The notes under the pieces are model-generated. The model searched no databases. It was not told the origin of the DNA and saw only the letters and a list, made by a program, of their open reading frames with translations. Source: Bacteroides caccae (GTDB taxonomy: Bacteria > Bacteroidota > Bacteroidia > Bacteroidales > Bacteroidaceae). Taken from it: a stretch of 64,000 nt of DNA. The stretch is taken from positions 4,216,001-4,280,000 of the forward strand of contig NZ_CP022412.2 in the NCBI RefSeq assembly GCF_002222615.2, written 5' to 3'. Shown in pieces: positions 1 through 9,461 of the stretch. Every line of letters begins with the position of its first letter. Position 1 is the stretch's first letter. Position numbers and translations under genes: made by a program.

Positions 1-2431
1 CCGACACCTTCTTCTGTTTATGCAACATGATGATACGGAATATAATACCCATAACCAACACCAACAGGATTACATATCCCACCATAGCCCATACACTGGC
101 CCATACAGGAGGCGTTATAATAATCTGAATGCTTCTTGTCTCATAAGTCTTATATTTTTCTTCATTGGATACGGCACGAATTTGTAATGTATAACTACCG
201 GGAGGTAGATTTCTGATGATAATCCGGTTATCCTGACTCGGACGGCTCCACTCTTTATGATAACCATCGATTTTCCATGAAAAAAGAATATTGGAAGGAT
301 AATCATAGTTGATAGAAGCTACATCAAGAGAAAACGTGTTTTGTCCGTAAGCTAGTTCCAGCCGGTCAGTTTCGTCAATATCCTTTTCCAAAGGTGATCC
401 TTCATCACCCGGGTAAACAGGATGATAAGCTATCATAAAATCACGCAATAGCAAACGCGAATAATGTGGCTCCGGTATCTGTATGTCTGTTGGAAATTTG
501 ACAGCACCGTCATTTCCCCCGAAAACAAGCGCACTTTTGTTATAGGTCGTAGCAGAGCCTGCATTAAAATTAACACTCATCAATCCTTGTTCCCGTGTCC
601 AGTTACGAAAGAAGTGCTCCTCAGGTGAATAAATCGTTATGCCATTTTCCGTACCCATCAGGAGACTCCCGTCCTGACGCGGAAGAATTGTATAAATATT
701 ATCGGAGATCAGCGCACAGTTGTCACTTCGGTACTGATAAATAAAGTTCTTCTTATTAATGTCATAAACAAGAAGTCCGGCTCCACGGGTACCAATATAC
801 AAAATTCCGTCTTCTCTTTGGTATAATGCGCATATATAGAGAGATTCAACAGGCAGGTCAATATACCTGTAAACTCCGGATTGTTTGTCAAGCAGATAGA
901 GCCCCATTCGGGTACCAATCCACATCTGCCGGGAATCCTTCTCCTGAATGGTAGTGATAGAGTTTACTCCCGGATATAAACGCACACTTTTAGTCTCAAG
1001 ATTGATGCGTTTCAAATGATAATACCCTCCGGACCATATATCACCGCCCGAGTCTTTTTTTATGTCAAAAATATATTGATCGGGCCGTACCCCTGCAATA
1101 GCAGCAGGAGAAAGGTAACTTATCTTAAACCCCTTCTTCTTTTCTATCTTGTAAATACCTGATGTAAAACCGCCCGCCCATATCACACCGGGAGAGACTT
1201 CACACAACGCTAAGAAAATGTGATTTTCATCATCAGGTACCGGATCAAAAGAACTGAAAAAAGAACGCCATTCTTTTGTATCAGTCTGATAGATACTGAT
1301 ACCGTTACTGGTTGCAAACCAAAGGTCGCCATCACTGTCCTCCAATACATCATGAACCTGATCGTTCACCAGTGAGCGGCTATTGCCAAGAGAATGCCTT
1401 ATCAAGTCATAACTTCCATAACGGTTGTTACGAACGGTAATACCGGTAGGATAATTGGCAAGCCAGATACGTTCTTCTTCATCTACATAGATATCATTGA
1501 TATTGTTTCCGTTCATCCCGTTATAACTACTATAATTGGCAGTTATATAGGGCTCACTCATACAGGTATTCACATCCAGTTTATATACACCTTTTCCACC
1601 CGTAGCTACCAAAAGCTCATGAGCGTTCAAAGCAACTATCTGGTTTATCTCTACATTATTGGGTGATTGACAGGGAATGATTTTCCCTGTCCCCTCCATG
1701 TCATATATAAGTACACCCTCTTTGTAGCTTCCTATAAACAGTTGTTTTGAGACGGCATGATAATAGAGTTCATGCACTGGTGTACTGATACTTTCCACCG
1801 TTTCATCGGATAGCAGTTTCAATCTCCCATCTCCTATTCCGGCACGAAACAGACCGCTTCCCGTACCAATAAAAAAATGGTTACCATCCGCCTGTTCAAT
1901 GGTAGTTATTTCACCAATAGCCGGCGCCGGCATATGTGTCGTTGTTCCGGTACGAATATTATACCAGATAATACTATCTTTACAGCATAACCATATACGG
2001 TCACTCTTGTCCAAATAACCGTAATTCAGAAATGCCTGCGACTTATTTCTAATCAACTCCGGATGCACATAAACCAGTTCGAATTTATCATGTTGCAAAT
2101 CGTACCTGAAAATACGACCTTTCTGACCGATTACCCATAATACATTTTCGCTGTCCATGTAGAGCCAGTTTAAGGCAATACGTGAATCCAGTTTCATACT
2201 GTCGTCCGAAAAGTTGTAATGCTTGATATGTTTGCCATCATAACGGTCTATCCCCTCCTGAGTCAGAAACCACATATACCCCCGTTGATCCTTTTGGATA
2301 TGGTATATTTTTTGGTTATTCAAACCGTCCTCCAGACCTATATACTTATAAATCTGCCCTTTACTTACAGTACTACTTATGAGAAGAAGCACAAAAAACA
2401 AACATCTTCCCATTTTTACAAAACCATTCAT
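1..2431 (-). CDS. Hybrid two-component system sensor (HTCS-like), C-terminus beyond window
   Basis: An open frame of 810 codons reads leftwards off the window edge. The start is ATG at 2431; a second in-frame ATG lies at 2413. A hydrophobic signal segment (FFVLLLISS) is followed by repeated beta-propeller blades of Reg_prop type (motifs such as DGLNNQKIYHI, DSDGDLWFATSNGI, REDGILYIGTRGAG). A Y_Y_Y-like domain sits near residues 690-770 (NILFSWKIDGYHKEW), and a membrane segment near 780-800 (VWAMVGYVILLVLVMGIIF) lies just before the edge. By family knowledge, a histidine kinase, receiver and AraC HTH should follow; only the periplasmic sensor and TM are visible. HTCS proteins bind oligosaccharides in the periplasm and activate a neighbouring PUL. 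It is divergent from the sigma/FecR-controlled PUL1, so its target probably lies to the left. Confidence 0.85.
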   Translation of the reverse strand, partial: MNGFVKMGRCLFFVLLLISSTVSKGQIYKYIGLEDGLNNQKIYHIQKDQRGYMWFLTQEGIDRYDGKHIKHYNFSDDSMKLDSRIALNWLYMDSENVLWVIGQKGRIFRYDLQHDKFELVYVHPELIRNKSQAFLNYGYLDKSDRIWLCCKDSIIWYNIRTGTTTHMPAPAIGEITTIEQADGNHFFIGTGSGLFRAGIGDGRLKLLSDETVESISTPVHELYYHAVSKQLFIGSYKEGVLIYDMEGTGKIIPCQSPNNVEINQIVALNAHELLVATGGKGVYKLDVNTCMSEPYITANYSSYNGMNGNNINDIYVDEEERIWLANYPTGITVRNNRYGSYDLIRHSLGNSRSLVNDQVHDVLEDSDGDLWFATSNGISIYQTDTKEWRSFFSSFDPVPDDENHIFLALCEVSPGVIWAGGFTSGIYKIEKKKGFKISYLSPAAIAGVRPDQYIFDIKKDSGGDIWSGGYYHLKRINLETKSVRLYPGVNSITTIQEKDSRQMWIGTRMGLYLLDKQSGVYRYIDLPVESLYICALYQREDGILYIGTRGAGLLVYDINKKNFIYQYRSDNCALISDNIYTILPRQDGSLLMGTENGITIYSPEEHFFRNWTREQGLMSVNFNAGSATTYNKSALVFGGNDGAVKFPTDIQIPEPHYSRLLLRDFMIAYHPVYPGDEGSPLEKDIDETDRLELAYGQNTFSLDVASINYDYPSNILFSWKIDGYHKEWSRPSQDNRIIIRNLPPGSYTLQIRAVSNEEKYKTYETRSIQIIITPPVWASVWAMVGYVILLVLVMGIIFRIIMLHKQKKVS

Positions 2432-2650
2432 GTCTTTCACAAATATTCAAAAATACCCTGCAAAAATATGAAAAAATTAATTAAAACACAAGATATAAAT
2501 GTATTCATATTTCAATCAGTAATCATCATTAATTTTTCATATCCTCAGTTTTTAGTTTGTGGAAGAATATATCATAAATGAAAATGGGGAGAGAGTATTT
2601 TTCCTCCAATTAATTTGCATCTTTCAATATATTATCCGAATATTGCAGAG

Positions 2651-3268
2651 ATGAAAAAGCACACTATGAATCCAGTTGATGAAAAAATCATAATAAAAAA
2701 GCTAAAGGCAGGAGACAACGAGGCATACAAGTATTTGTATGACTATCATTATGTTGCTCTCTGCAAACTTAGTTATTATATGCTGAAGGATAAAATACAA
2801 GCAGAAAGTATAGTCAGTGATGTTATTTTTCACTTATGGGAGATTAGGGAGAATCTGGAACTTGTTCCTCCTCTACGTAATTACTTAATTATAGCCGTAC
2901 GTAATAAATGCCTGAATTATCTGGCTCTCAAACAACAAGAAGTGGAAATCCGTTTTTCTGTTATGGAACGGGCAGGAATCCAACTGCAAAATATCATCCC
3001 AGACAATCAGCAACCTCTAGGGACGCTAATAAAGAAAGAACTGGAACATAAAATTCAGGAAGTGATTCAAAAACTTCCCCCTGTCTGCAAGCAGGTATTT
3101 ATGATGAGCCGCTTCCGAGAGATGAGCTACGAAGAAATTTCTCAGGAACTTGACATCTCCGTCAATACGGTTAAATATCACATAAAGAACGCATTAGTAG
3201 TACTCAAGAAAGAATTTGGAACTTTTTTATGCATTTTTCTCGCTTTTTACCCTACCCTCTTATTCTAA
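2651..3268 (+). CDS. ECF-type RNA polymerase sigma factor (PUL1)
   Basis: A 205-residue sigma-70 family protein of the ECF class, probably activating the downstream SusC/SusD operon. The N-terminal half holds region 2 (AYKYLYDYHYVALCKLSYYM, AESIVSDVIFHLWE). The C-terminal half holds region 4, a helix-turn-helix ending in EISQELDISVNTVKYHIKNA. The frame is open upstream to a TTG at 2615, but I chose ATG at 2651 because region 2 begins normally from there; ATG at 2666 is also possible. The anti-sigma gene follows after 34 bp, the standard sigma/FecR pair. In known systems an incoming glycan bound by the STN-bearing SusC relieves FecR inhibition and releases the sigma factor. A hydrophobic C-terminal tail after residue about 190 (FLCIFLAFYPTLLF) is slightly unusual. 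Confidence 0.9.
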   Translation: MKKHTMNPVDEKIIIKKLKAGDNEAYKYLYDYHYVALCKLSYYMLKDKIQAESIVSDVIFHLWEIRENLELVPPLRNYLIIAVRNKCLNYLALKQQEVEIRFSVMERAGIQLQNIIPDNQQPLGTLIKKELEHKIQEVIQKLPPVCKQVFMMSRFREMSYEEISQELDISVNTVKYHIKNALVVLKKEFGTFLCIFLAFYPTLLF

Positions 3269-3302
3269 AAAACTGTAGTATATATAAAGGCAATCATTAT
3301 TT

Positions 3303-4328
3303 ATGGATGAACAATCACTACATACAGACACAGTCCACGATTGGATTACCGGATATCTGACCAATAGCCTGACACCGGAAGAAATGCAATCATTTCAAGA
3401 ATGGCTGAATGCCTCGGAAGAAAACAGAAAATATTTCTCCGATATACAGGAGGTATGGATAGCCGCCTCGAATGAGGCAGACGATGTTCATAGCTTCAAC
3501 AAAGACAGAGCTTATCAACTATTCCTGAGACGAACCGGAGAAACTACCCAACAAGGTATCAATAAACGCAAGGCTTTCCAACTTCGCCCATGGATGTATG
3601 CTGCCGCGATGACTATCATTGTCTTTATTTGCGGAACGATTGCTTTCCAGACAGGAAAGAGTGTTATCCGCAAGCAGTTAACCCAAATTTCCATTGAAGC
3701 CCCATACGGCTCAAAAACCAAATTATATCTTCCGGACGGGACGCTGGTCTGGCTCAATGCCGGTTCGAAGATGAGTTATGCGCAAGACTTCGGTATCAAC
3801 GAACGGGCACTGAATCTTACCGGAGAAGCTTATTTCGAAGTAACCAAGAATAAACATATTCCTTTTAAAGTACATACTGATGAACTGGACGTAAAGGTAT
3901 TAGGAACCAAATTCAATTTCAGAAATTATCAGGATGATCTGGAAGCGAAAGTTTGTTTGCTCGAAGGTAAAGTGGCTCTCAGCACCCAACAAAAGGAAAC
4001 GATACTTCACCCGGATCAGCAAGCCCTATTAGACAAGAAGACCGGAAAATTATTGATTTCAAATACTAAAGCTGCTTACAGTGCCGAATGGACAAACGAC
4101 CGTCTCTATTTCGACGAAGCGCTGCTCCCCGATATTGTGAAGGAACTGGAAAGAAGCTACAACATAAAAATCACTATTGCAGACGCTGCTCTAAACTCCG
4201 TCCGTTTCTATGGTAATTTCCGCAGAAGGGAACAGAGTATCCGGGAAATTATGGATGTACTATCATCTACCGATAAAATGACTTATACCATTGAAGGAAA
4301 AAATATTGTGATCACACTTCCTGAATGA
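3303..4328 (+). CDS. FecR family anti-sigma factor (PUL1)
   Basis: A 341-residue inner-membrane anti-sigma factor. The cytoplasmic N-terminus (about 1-95) carries the sigma-binding region with the usual WITGYLTNSLTPEE and EWLNASEENRKYF signatures. One membrane segment lies near 97-118 (AAAMTIIVFICGTIAF). The periplasmic FecR domain follows (about 125-235; LYLPDGTLVWLNAGSKMSY, LTGEAYFEV, KVLGTKFNF), then a C-terminal DUF4974-type domain (about 265-340; LPDIVKELERSYNIKI) that resembles the STN fold. Length and order match the family. It sits between the ECF sigma gene and a 232-bp leader ahead of susC, and should pair with the STN domain of that SusC to sense substrate. Confidence 0.92.
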   Translation: MDEQSLHTDTVHDWITGYLTNSLTPEEMQSFQEWLNASEENRKYFSDIQEVWIAASNEADDVHSFNKDRAYQLFLRRTGETTQQGINKRKAFQLRPWMYAAAMTIIVFICGTIAFQTGKSVIRKQLTQISIEAPYGSKTKLYLPDGTLVWLNAGSKMSYAQDFGINERALNLTGEAYFEVTKNKHIPFKVHTDELDVKVLGTKFNFRNYQDDLEAKVCLLEGKVALSTQQKETILHPDQQALLDKKTGKLLISNTKAAYSAEWTNDRLYFDEALLPDIVKELERSYNIKITIADAALNSVRFYGNFRRREQSIREIMDVLSSTDKMTYTIEGKNIVITLPE

Positions 4329-4410
4329 GACTGAATGTTAAACCTTTTAAAACTTAAAAGAATATGAAAAGCAACTTTGAAAAAACATGATTTTACTCTC
4401 CCTGATAGAA

Positions 4411-4494
4411 ATAAAAAAAGGTCAGGTTCCTTTCCAACCCCTGACCCCTTTTGACTTTCTGTCTTAAAAGCCACAGTGACTTTATTGATGAAAG
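4411..4494 (-). ncRNA. Candidate cis-antisense small RNA opposite the susC leader
   Basis: On the minus strand a good -7 box (TATATTTG, complement of 4501-4508, fitting TAnnTTTG) lies about 55 bp upstream of a strong intrinsic terminator (stem 4446-4440/4426-4420 followed by seven T and ATTT). A transcript starting near 4494 would be about 85 nt long and lie entirely inside the 232-bp leader between fecR and susC. No clear -33 TTTG was found at the right distance. Antisense RNAs in this position are known for ECF-sigma/anti-sigma PULs in Bacteroides (DonS type), where they repress susC. The start is approximate and expression is not shown. Confidence 0.5.
4412..4446 (-). terminator. Intrinsic terminator on minus strand in susC leader
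   Basis: The stem is GGTCAGG/CCTGACC, 7 bp perfect, with a 13-nt loop. On the minus strand it is followed directly by seven T and then ATTT (4419 down to about 4410). On the plus strand the stem is followed only by CCTTTTG, so the plus-strand reading as a terminator is weaker, although it might attenuate susC. Confidence 0.7.
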
Positions 4495-4560
4495 TTTAGG
4501 CAAATATAAATAAAATCCTAAACTTCTCATCCTATTTATCAATTATTTATTCATTGACTT

Positions 4561-7500
4561 ATGAAAACTAATAAAAAAGTTTTTTTCATGGTCCTGCTCA
4601 TGCTATGTCTTCATCTGAACTCATTTGCACAGCATATCAGTATGCAGTTGAAGAACGTGACTGTAAAACAGGCCATTGAAACCATACAGAAGCAAAATGG
4701 ATATTCATTTACATTTGCGGCAAGCGATCTGAATACCCAGAAGATTATTACGGTAACAGCAAGGAACCTACCCATAGAGAAGGTAGTGGAACAGATTTTA
4801 ATAGGACAAAATGTTAGTTATACAGTTCAAGGTAAAGACATCATTATAAAAAAGAAAAGTAACCAAGCCACACAACAGAAGAAAAAAAGTACAATCAGCG
4901 GAATCATCACAGACAATTACGGGGAACCGATCATCGGTGCCAATATCAAAGAAAAAAATGGTACAAATGGGACTATCTCCGATATTGACGGAAAGTTTCA
5001 GCTCACTGTTGACGAAGGTAGCAGCGTACAAATATCTTACCTGGGATATCTGACGCAGGAAGTGAATACCAGGAACAAAACGCATCTGGCTATCTCAATG
5101 AAAGAAGACGCGCAGGCGTTGGATGAAGTTGTCGTTGTAGGGTACGGAACGATGAAGAAAAGAGACCTGACCGGTGCCATTTCTTCTATCAAAATGGATG
5201 AAACTCCCGTGCAGACCTTCACGACGGTCAGCCATGCGTTAGCCGGAAAAGCAGCAGGTCTGCAAGTAGTGCAGACGAGTGCACAGGTAGGCGGCGGCAG
5301 TAGTTTCAATATACGTGGAGCAGCCTCTGTCGGCGCCGGGAACGATCCGCTTATCATCATTGACGGTTTTCCCGTTTCTTCCAGTTCTACGCTTGGTTCG
5401 GGCAATCGTTACGAAGCGGGGCAAACCGATAATATTCTCGAATCTATCAATCCGAATGACATTGAGTCGATAGAGGTTCTGAAAGACGCCAGCTCTACCG
5501 CTATTTACGGTGCAAGGGCCGGACACGGTGTGATTATCGTTACTACCAAACGGGGAAAAGAAGGAAAAGCAAGCGTCAACTACTCAGCCAATGTCTCTGT
5601 GCAAAGAATGAAAAACTCATTCAAGATGTTGAACGGGCAGGACTATATGTATCAGACCAACCGATATTATCACGAGCTATGGCTGAAAGAAAAAGGAGAA
5701 GGCATTTACGAGGATTATATGATTCCGAATGATGATGCGGCGGACTTTAAGCCCAGATACTCGAACGACCAGATACTCAACGCGCCGACAGTTCCTTGGT
5801 TTGACGAAATCACACGCACCGGACTTATGCACCAGCACAATATTTCTATAAACGGAGGAACGGAAAAGACAAAATATATGGCTTCTATCAACTACCTCAA
5901 CCACTCCGGTGTAGTGAAAAATAATGACATGGAGCGCTTCACTGCAAAAATAAATCTGGACCAGCAGATTTCCAAGTACGTAAAGGCCGGATTGTCTTTC
6001 AATATTAGCCGTAATAACTACGATAATGTACCTTTGGGAAACGGCGAGAATGAAAATTCCGGTATCATTACTGCTGCTGTTGCTTTCAACCCGACTGTTC
6101 CCGTCAGAGATGAAAAAGGAAATTATTCGACCAATCCTCAGATGCCTCAACTCCCGAACCCGGTGTCTCTCCTCGAAATTAATGATAAAACTGTAAAGGA
6201 ACGATTGTTGGGTTCGGCTTATATAGAAGTGGAACCCATCAAGGGACTAAAACTAAAAGCCAATTTGGGTATCGACCGAAAATATCAGAAACGAAAAACT
6301 TATCTTCCGAAAACCACTCAATACGGGGCGGCAGTCAACGGTCAGGCATATTTAGCCCAGGAAGATAACAACGACTATTTAATGGATCTGACAGCCAATT
6401 ATCAAAAAATATTTGGTGAACATAGTTTCAATGTTCTTTTCGGTTATTCCTATCAGAAGTTCAACACCGAAGGAATGAGTGCAGGTAATCAAGATTTTAT
6501 CAATGATTCATTCCTATACAATAATCTGGGAGCAGGAAACTATAGTCGACCGCCGGTAGGTTCGTACGCTTCGGTAAGCAGCTTGAGTTCTTACTTCGGA
6601 CGTTTCAATTATTCGTGGAAAGAAAAATACCTGCTCACTGCCACCATTCGTGCCGACGGCGCCTCCAACTTTGCCAAAGGACATCAATGGGGTTATTTCC
6701 CTTCCGTATCCGCCGGCTGGCGCTTCTCCGAAGAAAAATTTATCAAGAGCTCTTCCTCTGACTTTCTTTCGAATGGTAAACTACGCTTAAGTTGGGGACA
6801 AACCGGTAATTATAATGTAGGCAACGGAGCTCTCGACTATTATGGAGCAGACCCGTGGTATGGCAGCCAATTCGGTGATTCACAGCACGTAGGTATCTAT
6901 GTATCACAATTAGGTAACCCGAACCTGACATGGGAAACGACAACCGAATTTAATATCGGTCTGGACTTGGGATTTTTCAACAATCGGATTAACCTGACTG
7001 CCGAATATTTCCAGCGTACGATCTCCGATTTGCTGGTGAAGAACAAAACGATTCCCCATTATAATGAAGTGAAAACCATTGCAGCCAACATTGGTTCGAC
7101 TCAAAGTAACGGTGTAGAACTGACTCTGAACACGCAAAATATACAGACTAAACAGTTTACATGGAGTACTGATTTAACTTTCTCAACGTATAACGACCGT
7201 TGGAAAGAACGAGATCCGAACTGGAAACCTGCTGCCTATCAGAAGGAACAAGACCCGATTCGCGGAGTCTTTGCCTATGTAGCCGACGGACTGTTACAAC
7301 CTGGTGAGGAAGCCCCCGCCCACCAGCCGCAACTTCTTCCCGGACAAGTGAAACTCAAGAATATAAATGGAGATGATAAACTGAATGAGGAAGATATGGT
7401 CTTAATCGGACGCAATGACCCCAAATTCATTTTCGGTTTCAACAACAATTTTTCTTATAAGAATTTCGACCTTAATATATATATGTATGGACAGGTAGGT

Positions 7501-7884
7501 AAAATTGCCGGAGCAAACAGTTATTACGACGCCTGGGGATCTTACGGAAACCGCATCAAACTGGGACAGAATGTACCTGTCTCTTTCAAGGATGCCTGGA
7601 GTTCGGACAACCAGACAAGTACACGCCCCAGCTTCATCGAGTCGGCTTATGGTACCGGTGATCTGTTCCTCCAGAAAATTTCATTCCTGCGTATCAGAAA
7701 TATCACATTAGGCTACACCGTACCAATCAGTAAAAGTATCTGTAACCGACTGCGAGTATATGCTGACGTCAACAATCCATGTGTATGGACCAACTGGAAA
7801 GGCCAAGATCCGGAAACGGACAGTAACACGAATGCATATCCCAACGTCACTAGTTTTAGTATCGGAGTAGATATTTCATTCTAA
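4561..7884 (+). CDS. SusC-like TonB-dependent receptor with STN domain (PUL1)
   Basis: A 1107-residue outer-membrane importer that takes up glycan fragments with its SusD partner using TonB energy. A signal peptide ends near residue 24 (NSFAQ). An STN domain follows (about 30-98; VKQAIETIQKQNGYSFTF, LPIEKVVEQIL), the signature of receptors that signal to a FecR anti-sigma. A CarboxypepD_reg-like domain lies at about 112-190 (GEPIIGANIKEKNGTNGT, DIDGKFQL), then a TonB-box-like stretch (DEVVVVGYGTMKKRDLTGA) and a plug to about 325 (IESIEVLKDASSTAIYGARA). The rest is a 22-strand barrel ending FSIGVDISF. The STN domain and the upstream sigma/FecR genes agree on trans-envelope signalling control. 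susD follows after 22 bp. Confidence 0.96.
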   Translation: MKTNKKVFFMVLLMLCLHLNSFAQHISMQLKNVTVKQAIETIQKQNGYSFTFAASDLNTQKIITVTARNLPIEKVVEQILIGQNVSYTVQGKDIIIKKKSNQATQQKKKSTISGIITDNYGEPIIGANIKEKNGTNGTISDIDGKFQLTVDEGSSVQISYLGYLTQEVNTRNKTHLAISMKEDAQALDEVVVVGYGTMKKRDLTGAISSIKMDETPVQTFTTVSHALAGKAAGLQVVQTSAQVGGGSSFNIRGAASVGAGNDPLIIIDGFPVSSSSTLGSGNRYEAGQTDNILESINPNDIESIEVLKDASSTAIYGARAGHGVIIVTTKRGKEGKASVNYSANVSVQRMKNSFKMLNGQDYMYQTNRYYHELWLKEKGEGIYEDYMIPNDDAADFKPRYSNDQILNAPTVPWFDEITRTGLMHQHNISINGGTEKTKYMASINYLNHSGVVKNNDMERFTAKINLDQQISKYVKAGLSFNISRNNYDNVPLGNGENENSGIITAAVAFNPTVPVRDEKGNYSTNPQMPQLPNPVSLLEINDKTVKERLLGSAYIEVEPIKGLKLKANLGIDRKYQKRKTYLPKTTQYGAAVNGQAYLAQEDNNDYLMDLTANYQKIFGEHSFNVLFGYSYQKFNTEGMSAGNQDFINDSFLYNNLGAGNYSRPPVGSYASVSSLSSYFGRFNYSWKEKYLLTATIRADGASNFAKGHQWGYFPSVSAGWRFSEEKFIKSSSSDFLSNGKLRLSWGQTGNYNVGNGALDYYGADPWYGSQFGDSQHVGIYVSQLGNPNLTWETTTEFNIGLDLGFFNNRINLTAEYFQRTISDLLVKNKTIPHYNEVKTIAANIGSTQSNGVELTLNTQNIQTKQFTWSTDLTFSTYNDRWKERDPNWKPAAYQKEQDPIRGVFAYVADGLLQPGEEAPAHQPQLLPGQVKLKNINGDDKLNEEDMVLIGRNDPKFIFGFNNNFSYKNFDLNIYMYGQVGKIAGANSYYDAWGSYGNRIKLGQNVPVSFKDAWSSDNQTSTRPSFIESAYGTGDLFLQKISFLRIRNITLGYTVPISKSICNRLRVYADVNNPCVWTNWKGQDPETDSNTNAYPNVTSFSIGVDISF

Positions 7885-7906
7885 ATAAACCTAAAAAGAA
7901 TTGAAC

Positions 7907-9442
7907 ATGAAAAGAATTACAAAACTTATATATCTTGCTCTCGGAAGCTGCCTCATCGCAGGAATAAACGCTTCGTGTGAACTCGTCTCCGAGAACTATG
8001 GTGATATCAATACCAGTATCTTCCCCCAAACGGCAGAAGACGCTGACGCTATCACAACGTCTGCCGCATACGCCACCTTTAAAAATAGTGGCTATGGAGG
8101 TCTGTTCAATATAGCAACAGGCATACAAATCGTCAGCGACGAAGCAAGCGATTACGGAATGTGCAACTGGGGTTGGGACCACATCAACTATGCCAACTGG
8201 AACACCCTCAAGATATCCGGTTCCGGTAGCTGGCTGACTGTTGAGAGCTACGCCTATGTAAACGATATCAGTAAAATGACTCTGACTATCGACCGGTTGA
8301 ACGATATTGAAATGGACGATGCCCTCAAACAGCAATACATCGCCGAACTTCGTATGGGCAGGGGGTGGCTGGCATACCTTCTCTATGATTTCTACGGTCC
8401 AATCCCCATTGCCGACCTGGAAACACTCAAGAATCCTATGGCTGAGAAAATTCTCCCCCGACTCAGCGAGGAAGAAATGCAGACATATATCGAGACTGAA
8501 CTTACAGAAGCAAGCAAAGTACTGCCTGCCAACTACAAAAAGGGAGATAAGAACTATGGTCGTTTTACAGCCGGATTGGCACATACTGTTTTGCTAAAAC
8601 TCTATATGCTGACCAAGCAATGGGACAAGGCGGAAGCAGAGGGACGCGAACTGATGAAACCTGAATATGGTTTCGAACTTGTGCCCGAATACAAAGATAT
8701 ATTCACGCTGGCAAATGAGAAGAACCCGGAAATTATCTGGGCTTGCCAATGTGCCAAAGGATATCAGGAACACAAATGGCAACCTCATGTATTACCCAAC
8801 GACTATAATTTCACTTCTTATCTAGATAAAATGACCAAATGGAACGGATATAAAATCTCATGGGATTTTATGCAGACCTTTGATCCGGCAGACAGACGTT
8901 TGCTGACGATTGCATACGAATATACCAGTAAAGACGGAGTGGTACATAATGAAAAGAATGACAGACCGGATCCTTCCGCTCAATTATATTTAGGAGCAGT
9001 TCCATTGAAATATGAATTTGATCCGGATTGTACAGGAGAAGATTCACAAATAGACTGGATTATCTACCGGTATGCCGATGTGCTCACTTTGACAGCAGAG
9101 GCTATTGTACGCAACAAGAATGCCGTAACGCAGGAAGCTGTTAATTTGCTTAATGAAGTGCGTACCCGATCGCTTCCGGGCAAAGGATACAGCCTACAAG
9201 ATTTGAACAGTGTGGACAAATTTCTGAAAGCTGTATTGGACGAAAGAGGTTGGGAGTTATATTTCGAAGGAAACCGCCGCCAAGACCTGATCCGCTATGG
9301 ATTATTTGTGGAAGCTATCAAAAAGAAGGCTCAATCAATGGGTAAACAAACGCTTGTGGATGAAGACCGTTACCGCTTCCCTATTCCACAAGATATTATT
9401 GATGAAGGTAAGGGAATAATCAAACAGAACCCCGGTTATTAA
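7907..9442 (+). CDS. SusD-like surface glycan-binding lipoprotein (PUL1)
   Basis: A 511-residue RagB/SusD family protein, the lid of the SusC channel. The start is ATG at 7907; an in-frame TTG lies at 7901. The signal peptide (LALGSCLIAGINASC) offers a lipobox Cys near residue 25. SusD traits are visible: a TPR-rich N-terminal half (LRMGRGWLAYLLYDFYGPIPI), a variable middle, and a C-terminal closing region (WIIYRYADVLTLTAEAI, VLDERGWELYFEGNRRQDLIRYG) ending in the typical IPQDIIDEG...KQNPGY. It lies 22 bp downstream of its susC and ahead of a SusE-like gene, the normal order for a glycan-binding complex. Confidence 0.95.
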   Translation: MKRITKLIYLALGSCLIAGINASCELVSENYGDINTSIFPQTAEDADAITTSAAYATFKNSGYGGLFNIATGIQIVSDEASDYGMCNWGWDHINYANWNTLKISGSGSWLTVESYAYVNDISKMTLTIDRLNDIEMDDALKQQYIAELRMGRGWLAYLLYDFYGPIPIADLETLKNPMAEKILPRLSEEEMQTYIETELTEASKVLPANYKKGDKNYGRFTAGLAHTVLLKLYMLTKQWDKAEAEGRELMKPEYGFELVPEYKDIFTLANEKNPEIIWACQCAKGYQEHKWQPHVLPNDYNFTSYLDKMTKWNGYKISWDFMQTFDPADRRLLTIAYEYTSKDGVVHNEKNDRPDPSAQLYLGAVPLKYEFDPDCTGEDSQIDWIIYRYADVLTLTAEAIVRNKNAVTQEAVNLLNEVRTRSLPGKGYSLQDLNSVDKFLKAVLDERGWELYFEGNRRQDLIRYGLFVEAIKKKAQSMGKQTLVDEDRYRFPIPQDIIDEGKGIIKQNPGY

Positions 9443-9461
9443 TCACTGAAAAGAAAAAAAC

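Noticed and set aside
4420..4446. Hairpin as a plus-strand terminator between fecR and susC
   Set aside because: On the plus strand the following tract is CCTTTTG, whereas on the minus strand it is seven T; the minus-strand reading is better, although attenuation of susC is not excluded.
7856..8584. A 242-codon minus-strand open frame opposite the PUL1 susD
   Set aside because: It lies wholly over a clear SusD gene, has no recognisable domain and begins without its own signals; it is a shadow of the coding strand.
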